From Cynocephalus volans (taxonomy: Eukaryota; Chordata; Mammalia; Dermoptera; Cynocephalidae), in the NCBI RefSeq assembly GCF_027409185.1, contig NC_084461.1:190298501-190362500 (forward strand): DNA of 64,000 bases, written 5' to 3'. The position numbers and the translations under genes are program-made. The notes under the pieces were generated by a model. That model searched no databases, was not told the DNA's origin, and saw nothing but the letters and a program-made list of their open reading frames with translations. This document shows positions 47,701 through 57,000 of this stretch, in pieces; position 1 is the first letter of the stretch, and each line of letters starts with the position of its first letter.

Positions 47701-50700
47701 GGGGCAAGAGGGGAAAGAAAGGGAGGTCAAACCAACTTGCAGGATGGAAACTCAGCCACCCTAAAAGGAGGGTCAGTGTGGCCTCCTGCTTCCCTGTGTC
47801 CTCAGCCCCTCTGATGGACAGAAAAAGATGGCAAATGTACCCACTTATACAGCCCCCGTGCCTGCCTCCTCAGGGCTGAGCCAGCTCCAAGGTCCAGGCC
47901 AAAAGCTTCAGCCCACCTCTAGGGCACACAGGGCTCTGAAGGCTGGCTTAACTCCAGATGGCCCCACAGACCCCACATGATGGGGTCAGCCCTGGCCTCT
48001 GACTCAGAAACTCCAGGACCTGGTGCCAGCTGCACCACTAACCAGCTGGGCGACCTTGTGTGAAGTCACTTCCCCTCTCTGGGCTTCAGCCCCTTCATCT
48101 GCAAAATAAGTGACAAATAGGTTTCATCTCATGTGCCATCTCTGCTCCAGTGGTAGTGACTTCCTGGAACACTATGTTGAGGAGGATTCTGAAGTTGCAT
48201 CTTGGAATAGTGGTAAGGAGTGCTGGGATTGATTGGTGATGCCTGCCATGGGTGCCAGATAGGCAGTAGTGGTAACATGTCATGTATTAGCATGTCATGC
48301 ATTCGACATTCCTGCTCCAAACTTATCGGGGGTGGGGGTTGTAGAAGGGGAGGTTGGAATTAGAACTACTGTTTCTAAGGACACCAGGCCCCCCTCTGAA
48401 GAGACTGCAGAGGTAGTAGACCAGTTTCTTCTTTGGCTTATCTTCTCCATTTAGTACAGACTGAGAACCCATTTTGCACAGGGTGTTATCCTCAATCCCA
48501 GTGTGAGAGGGCTGGGTAAGACACCTTTCCAGAAGCTCACAATCTGGTGGAAGAAATAGGAATGGAACCGCACAACTAGAAAGCAAGACAGAAAATGCCT
48601 GTGTCCTTGAAAAAAACATTAACACAGCCCCTTGAGATTAAAAGAAGTGGATATGAATTTGCTTGAGGTAGATCAGAAAAGGCCTCATGGAGACAGTGAC
48701 CTTTGAAGCTGTCTTTGAACAGCAGATGTGAATTGGAGGTAGACAGTATGGGCAGGCAGGGGGAACAATGTGGTGAAGGTACCCAGACAGAAAAGGGCAG
48801 GGAACAGTGTGAGGAACAGCAAGTAGGAAAGTCTCCCTGCCTCATCTCATCCTGCCTGTGAACACTGCCTTCCGGTCAGAGCAGGTAGAAAGCATGTCTT
48901 TGCTCTTCCTTGGCAGAGAGGAGAACCAAACTACCTTATCCCTCTTTCCCAGATTAATTCTAAGGAGATTGTTTTTGTCAGTTAGAGCTTCCTGTCTCAG
49001 CCTCTAAGCCATGGTGGGAGAGCTTGGTTTAGTGTAGCATTGCTAAGAGCACATACTCTGAAATCTGACAGCCTGATCTCAAATCCTGGTTCCACCACTT
49101 ACTGGGAAGTTACTTCACCTCTGTGCCTCAGTTTCCCTCTCTATAGAATGGGCTATCATGGACTTGTTGGGACAATCAGATGAGACAGTGAAGCTTTTGC
49201 ACTTGCTTAACTACAGCAGCATCTGGCTCAACAAGCATGTGAGCACTTGGAATTATTGGCCACTGAGAACACCACGTGGCCTGTCTCCATGTGGTGCGTT
49301 CAGTAAGGTGACTTCTTAGAAATGTCTGGATTCCCTGAAAACTTGCCATGGAACTTCTGCCTTCAGTTGGATGTGGAGCATTTCTGGGGAACTGGTTGGG
49401 CTACTCCCACGGGATGCCCTCTTAGTGTGCTCACCTTAGAATGAATGTTGGCAAAGAACTGCCTGGGGACTAGAAGCTGCAGAGGCTGGTTCTCTCGGAC
49501 ACCTGCTCTGAGGTTCACTTCAAGTGTGGGCAGAGAATTCATGGAGAGACTGTGCCCTGAGCATGTGCCCATGAGTCATCTGCTCAGAACGTCTCCACAA
49601 AATCCATTCCTTCCTTCCTTCATTCATGCACAAAGTGTTTGTTCAACATCTACTATGTGCCATATACCAGGGCTGAAGTCAGGTGGTCAAGAAACGTCTC
49701 TCTGATGAGGTGGCATTTCAGCAGAGAGTTGAGTAAGCCAGCCATTTGGGATCTGGAGGAAAAGTTTTTCAGGCAGAGGGGCCAGCAAGTGCAAAGGTCT
49801 AAAAGGGTGACCGTGCTCACAAGTTAGAGAAACGGCTGATTTGTCTGGAGTGCAGAGCTGGAGGGGTAGGAGGTAAGGTCACAGAGGCGGGGATGGGCCA
49901 GATCACACAGGGCTTGGTCATGCTTAAAGACTCGATAATATCCAGGTCATGATCAGTGCTATGAAAGAAGTTAAGTAAGAGAAAGACAAAGAAGGGGCTT
50001 CTGTAAAGTAAAGTGGTCGGGAAGGTCTCTCTGATAAGGTGGCATCTGAACAAAGACCTGTGTTAAGTGAGGGAACAAGCCATAAGGATATCTGGGGAAG
50101 AGCATCCTGGGAAAGGGATCAGTAAGTGCAAAAGCCCTGGGGTGTGAATGTGCCTGGCATGTTTGAGGAACAGCAGGGAGACCAGGGTGGCTGGAGAAGA
50201 GTGGGCAAGACGTGAATGTACAGGAAATGAGGGGCCAGATCAGGATGTCAGATGTTACTCTAGGCAAGGTGGGAAACACAGGAGGATGGAGAACAGAGGA
50301 CAGACAGGATCAGATAGAGGGTTGGGAAAGACAGAGGGAGACCTGCGGGGCAGGGGGACCTATCCCTGCCCTGGGAAAGCCAGGCCTGGCTTCTGGTCAG
50401 AGCAGATTTCCAGGGGACCCCTTTGCCAGGCTGGGCCCAAAGAAGGCAGAGCAGGGGGTGAAGCCTGGCCTCCCTTCTGGGAGACCCAAGGGCAGTAGTC
50501 ACTTGTCCAGGGCAGGAGGATGTTCTCACTGATTTGGAGGAAACAGCTCATCCCACATCAAAAGGAGGCCCTGGGTGGCTCTCACGCTCAGGCATCGTGG
50601 GAACTCTGCTACCCAGGGTTCTCGCAAGGGGCCTGCGGATTGAGAGAGGCTGGGGGCCATCTCGGGACTGTCCCCCCAGCTTGCCAATGGGTAAATAAAA

Positions 50701-53700
50701 AGAGCCCCACTGCCACACCCCACTCGCAACCCTTTTCTCAGGAGCAAGATTGGCTTTTATAACCCAGAAGTGTTGTTTGTATATCTCCATATGTGTTCAT
50801 GTGTGTGTAGTGTGCTCCTTAGGTATATGTTTGTATGGTCTACTCCATGTACACGTGTGCATATCTGTGTCTGTGTATATGGTGTGTTCCCCAAGAATAT
50901 GTGTGCATGTGTATGCAGTGCATATTCCCAGGGTGTGTGTGTCTGTGTGTCTGGACCCACTGCAGCAGTACCCAAGCCCGCCAAGGGCACCATTTGCTTA
51001 AAAATGCTCCCCAGCCAGCTCCCCGGTGCTGACTGTGTTTGCTGGGGACAGATGACTAGGCAGCACTGCCCAGACTCAGAAGTTAGCAGGCAGACAAAGG
51101 GGGCTGTAGCAGCTCCTTCTCCAGCTGTCACTGCCCCCGTTCCTTCCTGCACCCGCTCCTGACACATCCCCCAAGCCCTTCAGGCTGCCTCTGGATTTCA
51201 GAACACTCCCTGTCTGCCTCAAAACTTATCCAGCCAGGGTTCCATGCCAGCAACAGCAAGACACCAGTTCACCTGCTTAAGCAAGTGCTAAAGTAATGAA
51301 GACTCAGGCGGGCACAGTGTACAGTTGCAGCAAGCTGTCTCATTCAGTCCTCCCAACACCCCTATAAGTGAAGTGTCATTATGCCCATTTTATAGATAAG
51401 GAAACTGAGGATCAAGAGGTTAAGTGACTTGCTCAAGGATGTCACTGCAACACTTTTGTGGTTTGCTCTCTAAAATGGAGAGAAGTTACACTGTGATTCA
51501 GTGGTTGAGATGGCCAAGATTACAGAGCTGATGGTAATGAGGATGATGGCTAATGCTTTTAGAGTTTTTAGTAGGTGCCAGGAATAGTGCTCAGCCCTTG
51601 ACATGTAGAATTTCATTGAATCTTCACAGCAAACAAAAGGAAGGTACCATATTATCCCCATTTTACAGATGGGGAAACAAGCTTACTAGAGGTGAGATGG
51701 TGTGCTGTGTGTTGCCCAGCATTGCAGTGGTTGAACTGAGATATGAAAGCAGCTCTCACTGACTCCAAAAGCCAGAGTTCTTTGGGGGGCAGAGGAAATA
51801 AGATGCCTTTTCCCAGGGGCTCTTTACTTGAAGAGGAGCCAATGCTTTAGTCACAGTAACTAACATCAGTAAATATTCCAGAAGGGGAAAAAACGTTAGT
51901 TATCAAATGTCTTTGGAAAACCTGGATTTACCATCATTAACCATATACCCTTATGCGGAACTTATCAGAGGCTTTAAGATACTCAGATATGTTGTGTATA
52001 TGAAAGGGAGACAGTGAAGTGTTTTCTAACTTATTTGATCCGTGAATCCTTTCCAAACTTTCTCTGGGAATTAGTGCTCCACAGAACAATCTTGAAGATA
52101 TAGCTAAATCACTAGTTGGTTTCCAGGCACAGTGGTCAATGAATGGGAGCTGTTGGAGCTGAAATGCTCTCACCAGGGAGGAGGCCAGCTGTGCGTGAGA
52201 ACAATCAGCAGTAAGTCTAAGGGTGCATCCTATTTGAACAGGAGCAAAGGGTCGCCACTCCCTACCCCATAATAGGATGTCAGAGTCGGAATGGAGTTTC
52301 CAGGTGATCATCCTAGAAGACAGAGACACGCACAAAGAGGTCGAGGTGCTCCCAGGAATCAGAAACGGAAGGCAAACCATGGTCCTTTGATCTGCTCGGG
52401 GGGAGGGGGGGGCTGGAGTCCAGCTGCGGCCTCTTTTCTTCTCCCCGCAGGGTCCCCGCGCTCCCGGTGAAGAACCTGAATGGTACGGGGCCGGTGCACC
52501 CGGCCCTAGCAGGTGAGGTCCAGTCCAGGACGGGAAAGGAGCAGGGCGGAGCCCACGAGGAGGCAGCCCCGCCTATCAGGCCTATGGCTCCGCCCGTCGA
52601 CGAGCTGGAGGGCGGGGCCCGAGGGAGACACCTCCTACCATTGAGCCTGTGACAGCGGGGTGGGCGGGGCCCACGGAAGGCACCGCACCCACCCGCTACC
52701 TGAAGACCCTAGGATTCCCCGTCGTGACCAGAGGGTTGGGTCTGGGGGAGGCTCCGGCTGCCACTACATTACTTGCTGCAAATTGTCCTCCTGGGGGATG
52801 AGGGGCGCGCGCGAGAGAAGCCATCCGTCCGCCCAAAGACGCGGGGTGCGGGCGAGCAGGGGGCGGGGCCCGGCGAGGCGCCACCGCCCCCTGACCGGCC
52901 CCGCCACGCCCCAGGGATGACCGGGATCCTGCTGTGCGCGGCCGGGCTGCCGGTGTGCCTGACGCGGGCCCCCAAGCCCATCCTGCACCCGCCGCCCGTG
53001 AGCAAGAGCGATGTCAAGCCCGTGCCCGGCGTGCCCGGTGTGTGCCGCAAGACCAAGAAGAAGCACCTCAAGAAGAGTATGCTTCCCGTGCTGACCCTGA
53101 CCCCTGAACTACATCCCACTAAACCTTGACCGCAACCCCTGACCGGAACTCCAGTTAGTTCCTAGGACTTGGGACCTCACCTCCTTCTACTTTCTCAGCT
53201 TCCCTTCTCCTGACCCCGTCCTTCACGAATTCCTGTTACATCTAACCTCCAGCAACCCCTGACATCTGACTCTGGCCAACCCCTACAAGCCCGACCCCGG
53301 CCCTCTGACCCCTGACCCCATCCAGAGCCAGGCCCTCAGGTGTAGACTCTGCATATGCTCAAGCCCACCTGCCCTGTGTCCCTGCAGGTAAGAACCCGGA
53401 GGATGTGGTTCGAAGGTACATGCAGAAGGTGAAAAACCCACCTGATGAGGTGAGCCCAAGGAGAGGGTCTGGGCCCGGGTGGAGGGCAGGAGGCCTAGCC
53501 TCCAGAGGAGGGGAATCCAGGATAGGAGGTCCTCCTGGGTTCTAAATGTTACAAATCTCTTCTCCCAGTTTGTCCTTTGCCTTTTCACTTTCTTTACAAG
53601 TCCTTTTTTTTTTTTAAAGGATTTTATTTATTTTTTAATTGAAGCATATTGATTGTATGTGTTTATGGGGAAGTATGGAGTTATATTTCAATACAAGTAC

Positions 53701-55902
53701 ACAATGTGTGATGATCAAATCAGGGTGATTAGTATGTTCACCACTGCAAAACTTTATCATTTCCTTACGATGAGAACATTTGAGCTCCTCTCTTCTACCC
53801 AGTTGAGAACATACAATAAATTATTGTTAATTATAGATGCCTAGCACAACTGTACACCACTAGAACTTATTTTTTCTACCTGTAATTTTGTGTCCATTAA
53901 CCAACCTCTCCTTATCCCCTCTCCCCACTCCATTTCCCAGCCTCTAGTAACCACAATTCTATTCTAGATCTATACAAGGCTTTTTGATGAACAGAAATTC
54001 TTAATTTAATAGAATCACATTTATCAATCTTTTGATGATTGACAGTTTTGTGTCATATTTTCACCCATATTTCCCACTCAAGGTTATTGAGTTTTGCTTT
54101 TGTTAGTTAAGCCTTTAATCTATCTGGAGGGAAAGAGCTATTGCTTTCTCTGTGATATATCTGAATTCAGTATATGGGGGTGGAGGGTGTCCTCTCTCCC
54201 TTTGCCAAAAGGGTGCCAGAGAGGGGGGTGGTCTGCTGTCCATAGTGGCTTAAGGGCTGGACTCCTGCTGGGGGACAGCACTGACTCAGAAGGTATCCTA
54301 TCCTCACTGGTCCTCAGTCTCCCGTGTTCCCCCTCCCCCCAGGACTGCACTATCTGCATGGAGCGGCTGGTCACAGCATCTGGCTATGAAGGTGTGCTTC
54401 GGCACAAGGGCGTGCGGCCTGAGCTTGTCGGCCGTCTGGGCCGCTGCGGCCACATGTACCACCTGCTGTGCCTCGTGGCCATGTACTCCAATGGAAACAA
54501 GGTGGGCCGGGCAGGATAGTGGGTGGGGAGCAGGTAGGGTCAGGACATCGGGGAACTCACTCACTGCCAGCCTCCCCCACCCCAGGATGGCAGCCTGCAG
54601 TGCCCCACCTGCAAAGCCATCTATGGGGAGAAGACAGGTACTCAGCCACCTGGGAAGATGGAGTTCCACCTCATCCCCCACTCACTGCCCGGCTTTGCTG
54701 ACACCCAGACCATCCGCATTGTCTATGACATCCCCACAGGCATCCAGGTGAGCTCCCCGCTGGTCCCTCTGACCCTGGAGCCCCCCTGACCCCCCCTCCA
54801 CCTGTCTGTGGTTGAAGCCCCTGCTACTCTTCCCCACAGGGCCCTGAGCACCCCAACCCGGGGAAGAAGTTCACCGCAAGAGGCTTCCCGCGCCACTGCT
54901 ATCTGCCCAACAATGAGAAGGGCCGGAAGGTGGGTGCCCAGCCAGCTGCAAGGGTGCAGGAGTATGGACGTAGACAGGGGTCCCAGCCATTGCTAGCCTG
55001 GGCCTGTGGTCCCCCTTTCCCCGATCCCTGCTCTCACATTCCTCCCCAAAACTGCACTCAGATAGCGTTGAGCATAACCACCTACTTTACACACGTCATC
55101 TCATTTACCAACCTGCTGAGGTCTAGGACTTGACCCCATTTGACAGATAAACAAAGCGTCAGAGAAGGTAAGTAACCTGCCTACAGTCACACAGCGACTA
55201 AGTGGTGGAGCTGGGATTTGAACCCAAGCAGTCCAGTGCCTTCACCACCACATTACAGGTTGTCTGATTTTATTTTGCTTTTCAAGAGAAGCCAGAAATT
55301 CTGATTTTCAGTGAAATCTCCTGATTTTTGAATGTTGGCAACTAATTCACAAAGTGGCTATTTAATACAGTGTGGGGTCCAAACCAAATGCAGCTGAGGG
55401 CTGTCAGCTTGAGATCCTTCCTTCACCCCAAAAGAAACAGGCAGATTACTTGGAAAGAGCTTTTACTGAGGGAGCTCACAGGTGGAGTAAGTCCAGGAAA
55501 TACAAGCGGGAAGGAAACGGCCAAGCCCGGCAGCATTTAGTAGGTGCTAACTGGGTCATGATGTGGCAGGGGAGGAAGGGAGGTTGAGGCTGGCGGGGCT
55601 TGAGCCAGGAGGGGTGGGGTGGGGATGGAGTCTGCCCGTGACTTTCGCCCCACCCCAGCCTGTCCCCCACCCTCCAGGTGCTGAGGCTGCTCATCACAGC
55701 CTGGGAACGGAGACTCATCTTCACCATCGGCACATCTAACACCACAGGCGAGTCGGACACCGTGGTGTGGAATGAGATCCACCACAAGACCGAGTTTGGA
55801 TCCAACCTCACGGGCCATGGCTACCCAGATGCCAGCTACCTAGACAACGTGCTGGCTGAGCTCACAGCCCAGGGTGTCTCCGAGGCTGTGGCCAAGGCCT
55901 GA
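23473..55902 (+). CDS. DTX1: DTX1, Deltex E3 ubiquitin ligase 1 (spliced, nine coding exons)
   Basis: DTX1 is a RING-type E3 ubiquitin ligase and modulator of Notch signalling; its WWE domains bind Notch ankyrin repeats and its RING-DTC part recruits E2 and ADP-ribosylated substrates (family knowledge). Joining the nine coding exons listed below gives 1860 nt, 619 residues plus stop, against about 620 in human. All junctions are GT-AG and all phases agree. Domains: WWE 1 at about 14-94 (WEW at 28-30), WWE 2 at about 95-171 (WEW at 109-111), an arginine-rich stretch at 164-172, a proline-rich linker, RING at 410-470 and the Deltex C-terminal domain at about 480-617. The start ATG has a good context (GCGGCC before ATG). 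The protein is nearly identical to the human one as I remember it, so the gene is intact. Confidence 0.97.
24340..24760 (+). repeat. Imperfect GGT/GAT-rich repeat, G-rich on the sense strand
   Basis: About 420 bp dominated by GGTGGTGTTGGTGG-like and GATGGTG units with no fixed period. Many GG and GGG runs lie on the coding strand of DTX1, near the 5' end of its largest intron. Confidence 0.8.
25020..25235. mobile_element. hAT-type DNA transposon relic
   Basis: The sequence around GCCATCCAATATGGTAGCTA, CACATGTGGCTATTTAAAT and CAATAGCCACATGTG, ending GGACTGCACTAC, is that of a short non-autonomous mammalian hAT element. The internal AATTAAAATTAAGTG segment is also typical. The family name is not assigned. 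Confidence 0.6.
27035..27358 (-). mobile_element. hAT-Charlie type DNA transposon relic
   Basis: Starts GAAGTTGGCAGACTTTTTC and ends TTTGGCCCACAGGCTACAGT followed by TCGCAAACCCCTG, which are degenerate inverted ends. Internal AATAATGAATGTGGCTGTG and TGTAAAAACCATTCTTAG are typical of Charlie-type elements. Confidence 0.65.
30325..30780 (+). repeat. Imperfect GGTGATGGGGGAGGTGA-type minisatellite
   Basis: About 450 bp with loosely repeated units around GGTGATGAGG and GTGATGGGGGAGG, purine- and G-rich on the + strand and without stable unit length. Open frames on both strands here are a by-product of the composition. Confidence 0.75.
38123..38224 (-). mobile_element. tRNA-Ile-derived SINE with 12-bp target duplication
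   Basis: Reverse orientation. The A-rich tail appears as (GTTT)n at about 38125-38138 and the tRNA part ends at the left with GGATTGAACCCTGGACCTTG and at the right with AACCAACTGAGTTCACCAGC. Identical 12-bp flanks TGCCCATTTTCA lie at 38111-38122 and 38225-38236, so the insertion broke a MIR relic that continues on both sides. Same family as 10457-10560. Confidence 0.88.
38850..39450. repeat. Degenerate GAAT-rich tetranucleotide arrays
   Basis: Two AT-rich stretches (about 38855-38995 and 39205-39455) are built from diverged GAAT/TGAA units such as GAATGAATGAACTAA. Between them lies an ATATCTCTTGAGCACC-type old repeat at about 39000-39180. Confidence 0.7.
40000..40810 (+). promoter_or_regulatory. 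DTX1: Intragenic CpG island over DTX1 exon 3
   Basis: CpG density rises sharply over the coding exon, mainly because of GCC, CGC and CCG codons for the Arg-, Ala- and Pro-rich protein. It creates long spurious open frames on the opposite strand. Whether it also acts as an alternative promoter cannot be told from sequence. Confidence 0.6.
40091..40769 (+). CDS. DTX1: DTX1 coding exon 2 (exon 3): WWE domain 2 and proline-rich linker
   Basis: Encodes residues 87-313. After [15 protein letters not shown] it carries the second WWE domain (W109, E110, W111), an Arg run at 164-168 and 170-172, a Cys-rich CSCQQC segment and a Pro/Ala-rich linker with eight consecutive prolines. The acceptor is GAGCACAG and the donor GTAAGA at 40770. 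The codon at the 3' junction is GG plus G (Gly313). The linker is the only part that clearly differs from human as I recall it. Confidence 0.97.
43911..44398 (-). mobile_element. MaLR LTR (MLT1-like) interrupted by a MITE
   Basis: Reverse-orientation MLT1-like LTR running from TGTATGATCTGCTCGGGCTG to CAGCCCACAACA. Flanks ATGTC (43906-43910) and ACGTC (44399-44403) are a 5-bp target duplication with one change. It is split by the element at 43972-44079, which is not part of MaLR. Confidence 0.85.
43972..44079 (+). mobile_element. Mariner-type MITE containing a tRNA-Ile SINE fragment
   Basis: A 108-bp element with terminal inverted repeats of 24 bp (43972-43995 and 44056-44079; 20 of 24 positions pair, the inner 15 perfectly, TTCAGAAAGTTCATG). 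It is flanked by TA on each side (43970-43971 and 44080-44081), the target of Tc1/mariner transposases, and the MLT1 sequence is continuous across it. The inner right part (44024-44055) is the first 32 bp of the tRNA-Ile SINE (GGGCTGGCCGGTTAGTTC start). No transposase is encoded. Confidence 0.8.
45590..45880 (-). mobile_element. L1 3'UTR fragment, antisense
   Basis: Reverse L1M-type sequence is suggested by CTTTTGCCAATTACTTG, TTGATTTGCAAAACTCTTC, GGGTATTAACCCCTTG and GGCATATGTTTGTTGC in this order. Confidence 0.6.
52451..52512 (+). CDS. DTX1: DTX1 coding exon 3 (exon 4), 62 bp
   Basis: Encodes residues 313-334, [20 protein letters not shown], in the linker before the RING. Acceptor CTCCCCGCAG, donor GTGAGG at 52513; phase 1. 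Confidence 0.96.
52540..53090 (+). promoter_or_regulatory. DTX1: CpG-rich block around DTX1 exon 5
   Basis: GC- and CpG-rich sequence, including GGGCGGGGC boxes in intron 4 (52611-52618, 52668-52671 and 52861-52869). It may be an intragenic CpG island. No start site is visible. Confidence 0.5.
52915..53076 (+). CDS. DTX1: DTX1 coding exon 4 (exon 5), 162 bp
   Basis: Encodes residues 334-388, starting [20 protein letters not shown] and ending in the basic segment [10 protein letters not shown], which resembles a nuclear localisation signal. Acceptor GCCCCAG, donor GTATGC at 53077. Confidence 0.97.
53388..53449 (+). CDS. DTX1: DTX1 coding exon 5 (exon 6), 62 bp
   Basis: Encodes residues 388-408, [20 protein letters not shown]. 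Acceptor TCCCTGCAG, donor GTGAGC at 53450; ends in phase 0. Confidence 0.97.
53595..54115 (-). mobile_element. L1 3'UTR fragment in DTX1 intron 6, antisense
   Basis: A T-run near 53606 (reverse A tail) is followed by antisense L1 3'UTR with ATTTTATTTATTTTTTAATT, TTATATTTCAATACAAG and ATTAACCAACCTCTCC. From about 53965 a more diverged L1M-like part continues (CACATTTATCAATCTTTTG). Confidence 0.75.
54343..54501 (+). CDS. DTX1: DTX1 coding exon 6 (exon 7): most of the RING finger
   Basis: Encodes residues 409-461. It carries zinc ligands C410, C413, C443, H445, H448 and C451 of a C3H2C3-type RING with the long Deltex insertion between the first and second pairs. Acceptor CCCCCCAG, donor GTGGGC. 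Confidence 0.97.
54586..54747 (+). CDS. DTX1: DTX1 coding exon 7 (exon 8): end of RING, start of DTC
   Basis: Encodes residues 462-515. C467 and C470 (CPTC) complete the RING, followed by the first part of the Deltex C-terminal domain ([19 protein letters not shown]). Acceptor CCCCAG, donor GTGAGC. Confidence 0.97.
54840..54929 (+). CDS. DTX1: DTX1 coding exon 8 (exon 9): DTC domain
   Basis: Encodes residues 516-545, with [20 protein letters not shown] and [10 protein letters not shown], the conserved centre of the DTC domain. Acceptor CCCCACAG, donor GTGGGT. Confidence 0.97.
55678..55902 (+). CDS. DTX1: DTX1 last coding exon (exon 10)
   Basis: Encodes residues 546-619 and the TGA stop (55900-55902). 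[17 protein letters not shown] and [13 protein letters not shown] are the invariant end of the DTC domain, which binds ADP-ribose/NAD in this family. The C terminus is VSEAVAKA. Confidence 0.98.
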   Translation: MLRLLITAWERRLIFTIGTSNTTGESDTVVWNEIHHKTEFGSNLTGHGYPDASYLDNVLAELTAQGVSEAVAKA

Positions 55903-57000
55903 AGCCCGAGGCTGCCCACCTTTCCTCCTGCTTTGCCCCTGGTCTGGCACATGCCTCCCTCCGCCAGGGGTGTCCTGGTGGCCCAGGTTCAGGGATGGGA
56001 GGAGCCTGAAGAAGGAGCGGGAAGCATTCAGGGGATTTGGCTGGTGGCAGCTGGGATGACAGGAGGACGTCAGGCCAGCCAGCTCCAACCCGTAGCTCCC
56101 TGAGAGGGCTGCAGAGAAAGTACCGGAAACCACAGCAACCTCCCTACCAAAAGACAGAGACCCACCCCATCACACACAAATACACGTGTCCTGTTGAACA
56201 CATGCACGCACACCACGTGCCTCTACTTAACCCCAAGCTGGGGGAGAAGAGACAGAAAGACCCTTGTGATACCCCATGTGGATTCCCACCTATGTCTCTA
56301 TTGCATCTGTACAGACTTGTCTGCAAACAGGAGGATTTAGGTCAAGTACTTAGGGGCCTGTTGGGGATCCTGAGGGGAAAGGGACTTGGGAAGCTCAGTG
56401 TACCCTCATGCCTCACCCACCCTGTATCCATCACTCATCTCTACCACCAAGTGACTGGGCACTTGTGGGCCCATGGGGAGGAAGCCCATAGATTACTGAG
56501 CAGTTTTACAAAGGGACAGGCCAGTGCAAGTGGGGACTAGGGGTATCTTGTTTTGTGCTTGTGTGTCTTCATCCTTCTGGGACCCTGACCTCCTTCTTTC
56601 CCATCTCCAGGCCTTATGTCTGTCCCAGATAAAGGCACTGTTCTCCTTTACTCCCCACCCCGTCCTCTCCACCAAATTACTTCCAACTTTGAAATCCAAA
56701 GGCTGGAGCTTCTGGCTTCAGGAGCAAGAGGAGGCCGCCTCGTTTAGGCCAGCGTGTTTAAAAGGCAGAGCGGACAACAAAGAGTTAAATTCCCTTTCCT
56801 TGGGCATGGGCAGTGGGGTGGCAAATAGTCTCCAGCCAACCAGGGGCCTGTTGCCCAGGCAACTCACCAGCTCCGCCTCTGTTGATTGGCTGCCACAGTG
56901 GTAGTCAGCCAAGATTTAAAGGGACGCCAGCAATTGCTCTTCTGAAAACCTACCAGTCCCACTGTGGGTGGAGAAATAAATGGTCTTTCTCCTCCTCACT
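55903..57000 (+). other. DTX1: DTX1 3'UTR (end predicted)
   Basis: Unique, non-repetitive sequence runs from the stop codon to the first canonical poly(A) signal at 56975-56980. No intron or open frame of note. The length of about 1.1 kb is plausible for DTX1. Confidence 0.7.
56975..56980 (+). terminator. DTX1: AATAAA poly(A) signal of DTX1
   Basis: A canonical AATAAA within GGAGAAATAAATGGTC, followed by a T/C-rich stretch (TCTTTCTCCTCC). No other AATAAA occurs between the stop codon and this site. Confidence 0.75.

Larger units (their letters stand above)
40770..52450 (+). other. DTX1: DTX1 intron 3, 11.7 kb
   Basis: No other gene is visible. Contents include MIR relics (40870-41090 -, 44630-44740 +, 45130-45330 -, 48020-48120 +, 49030-49250 +, 51340-51450 -, 51545-51760 -), a MaLR LTR with a nested mariner-type MITE at 43.9-44.4 kb, pyrimidine-rich CT/GT tracts at 44.4-44.55 kb, antisense L1 3'UTR at 45.6-45.9 kb, and several copies of an old 'tttattgagcacctac' to 'gcaaaggccctgg' type repeat. 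Confidence 0.75.
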
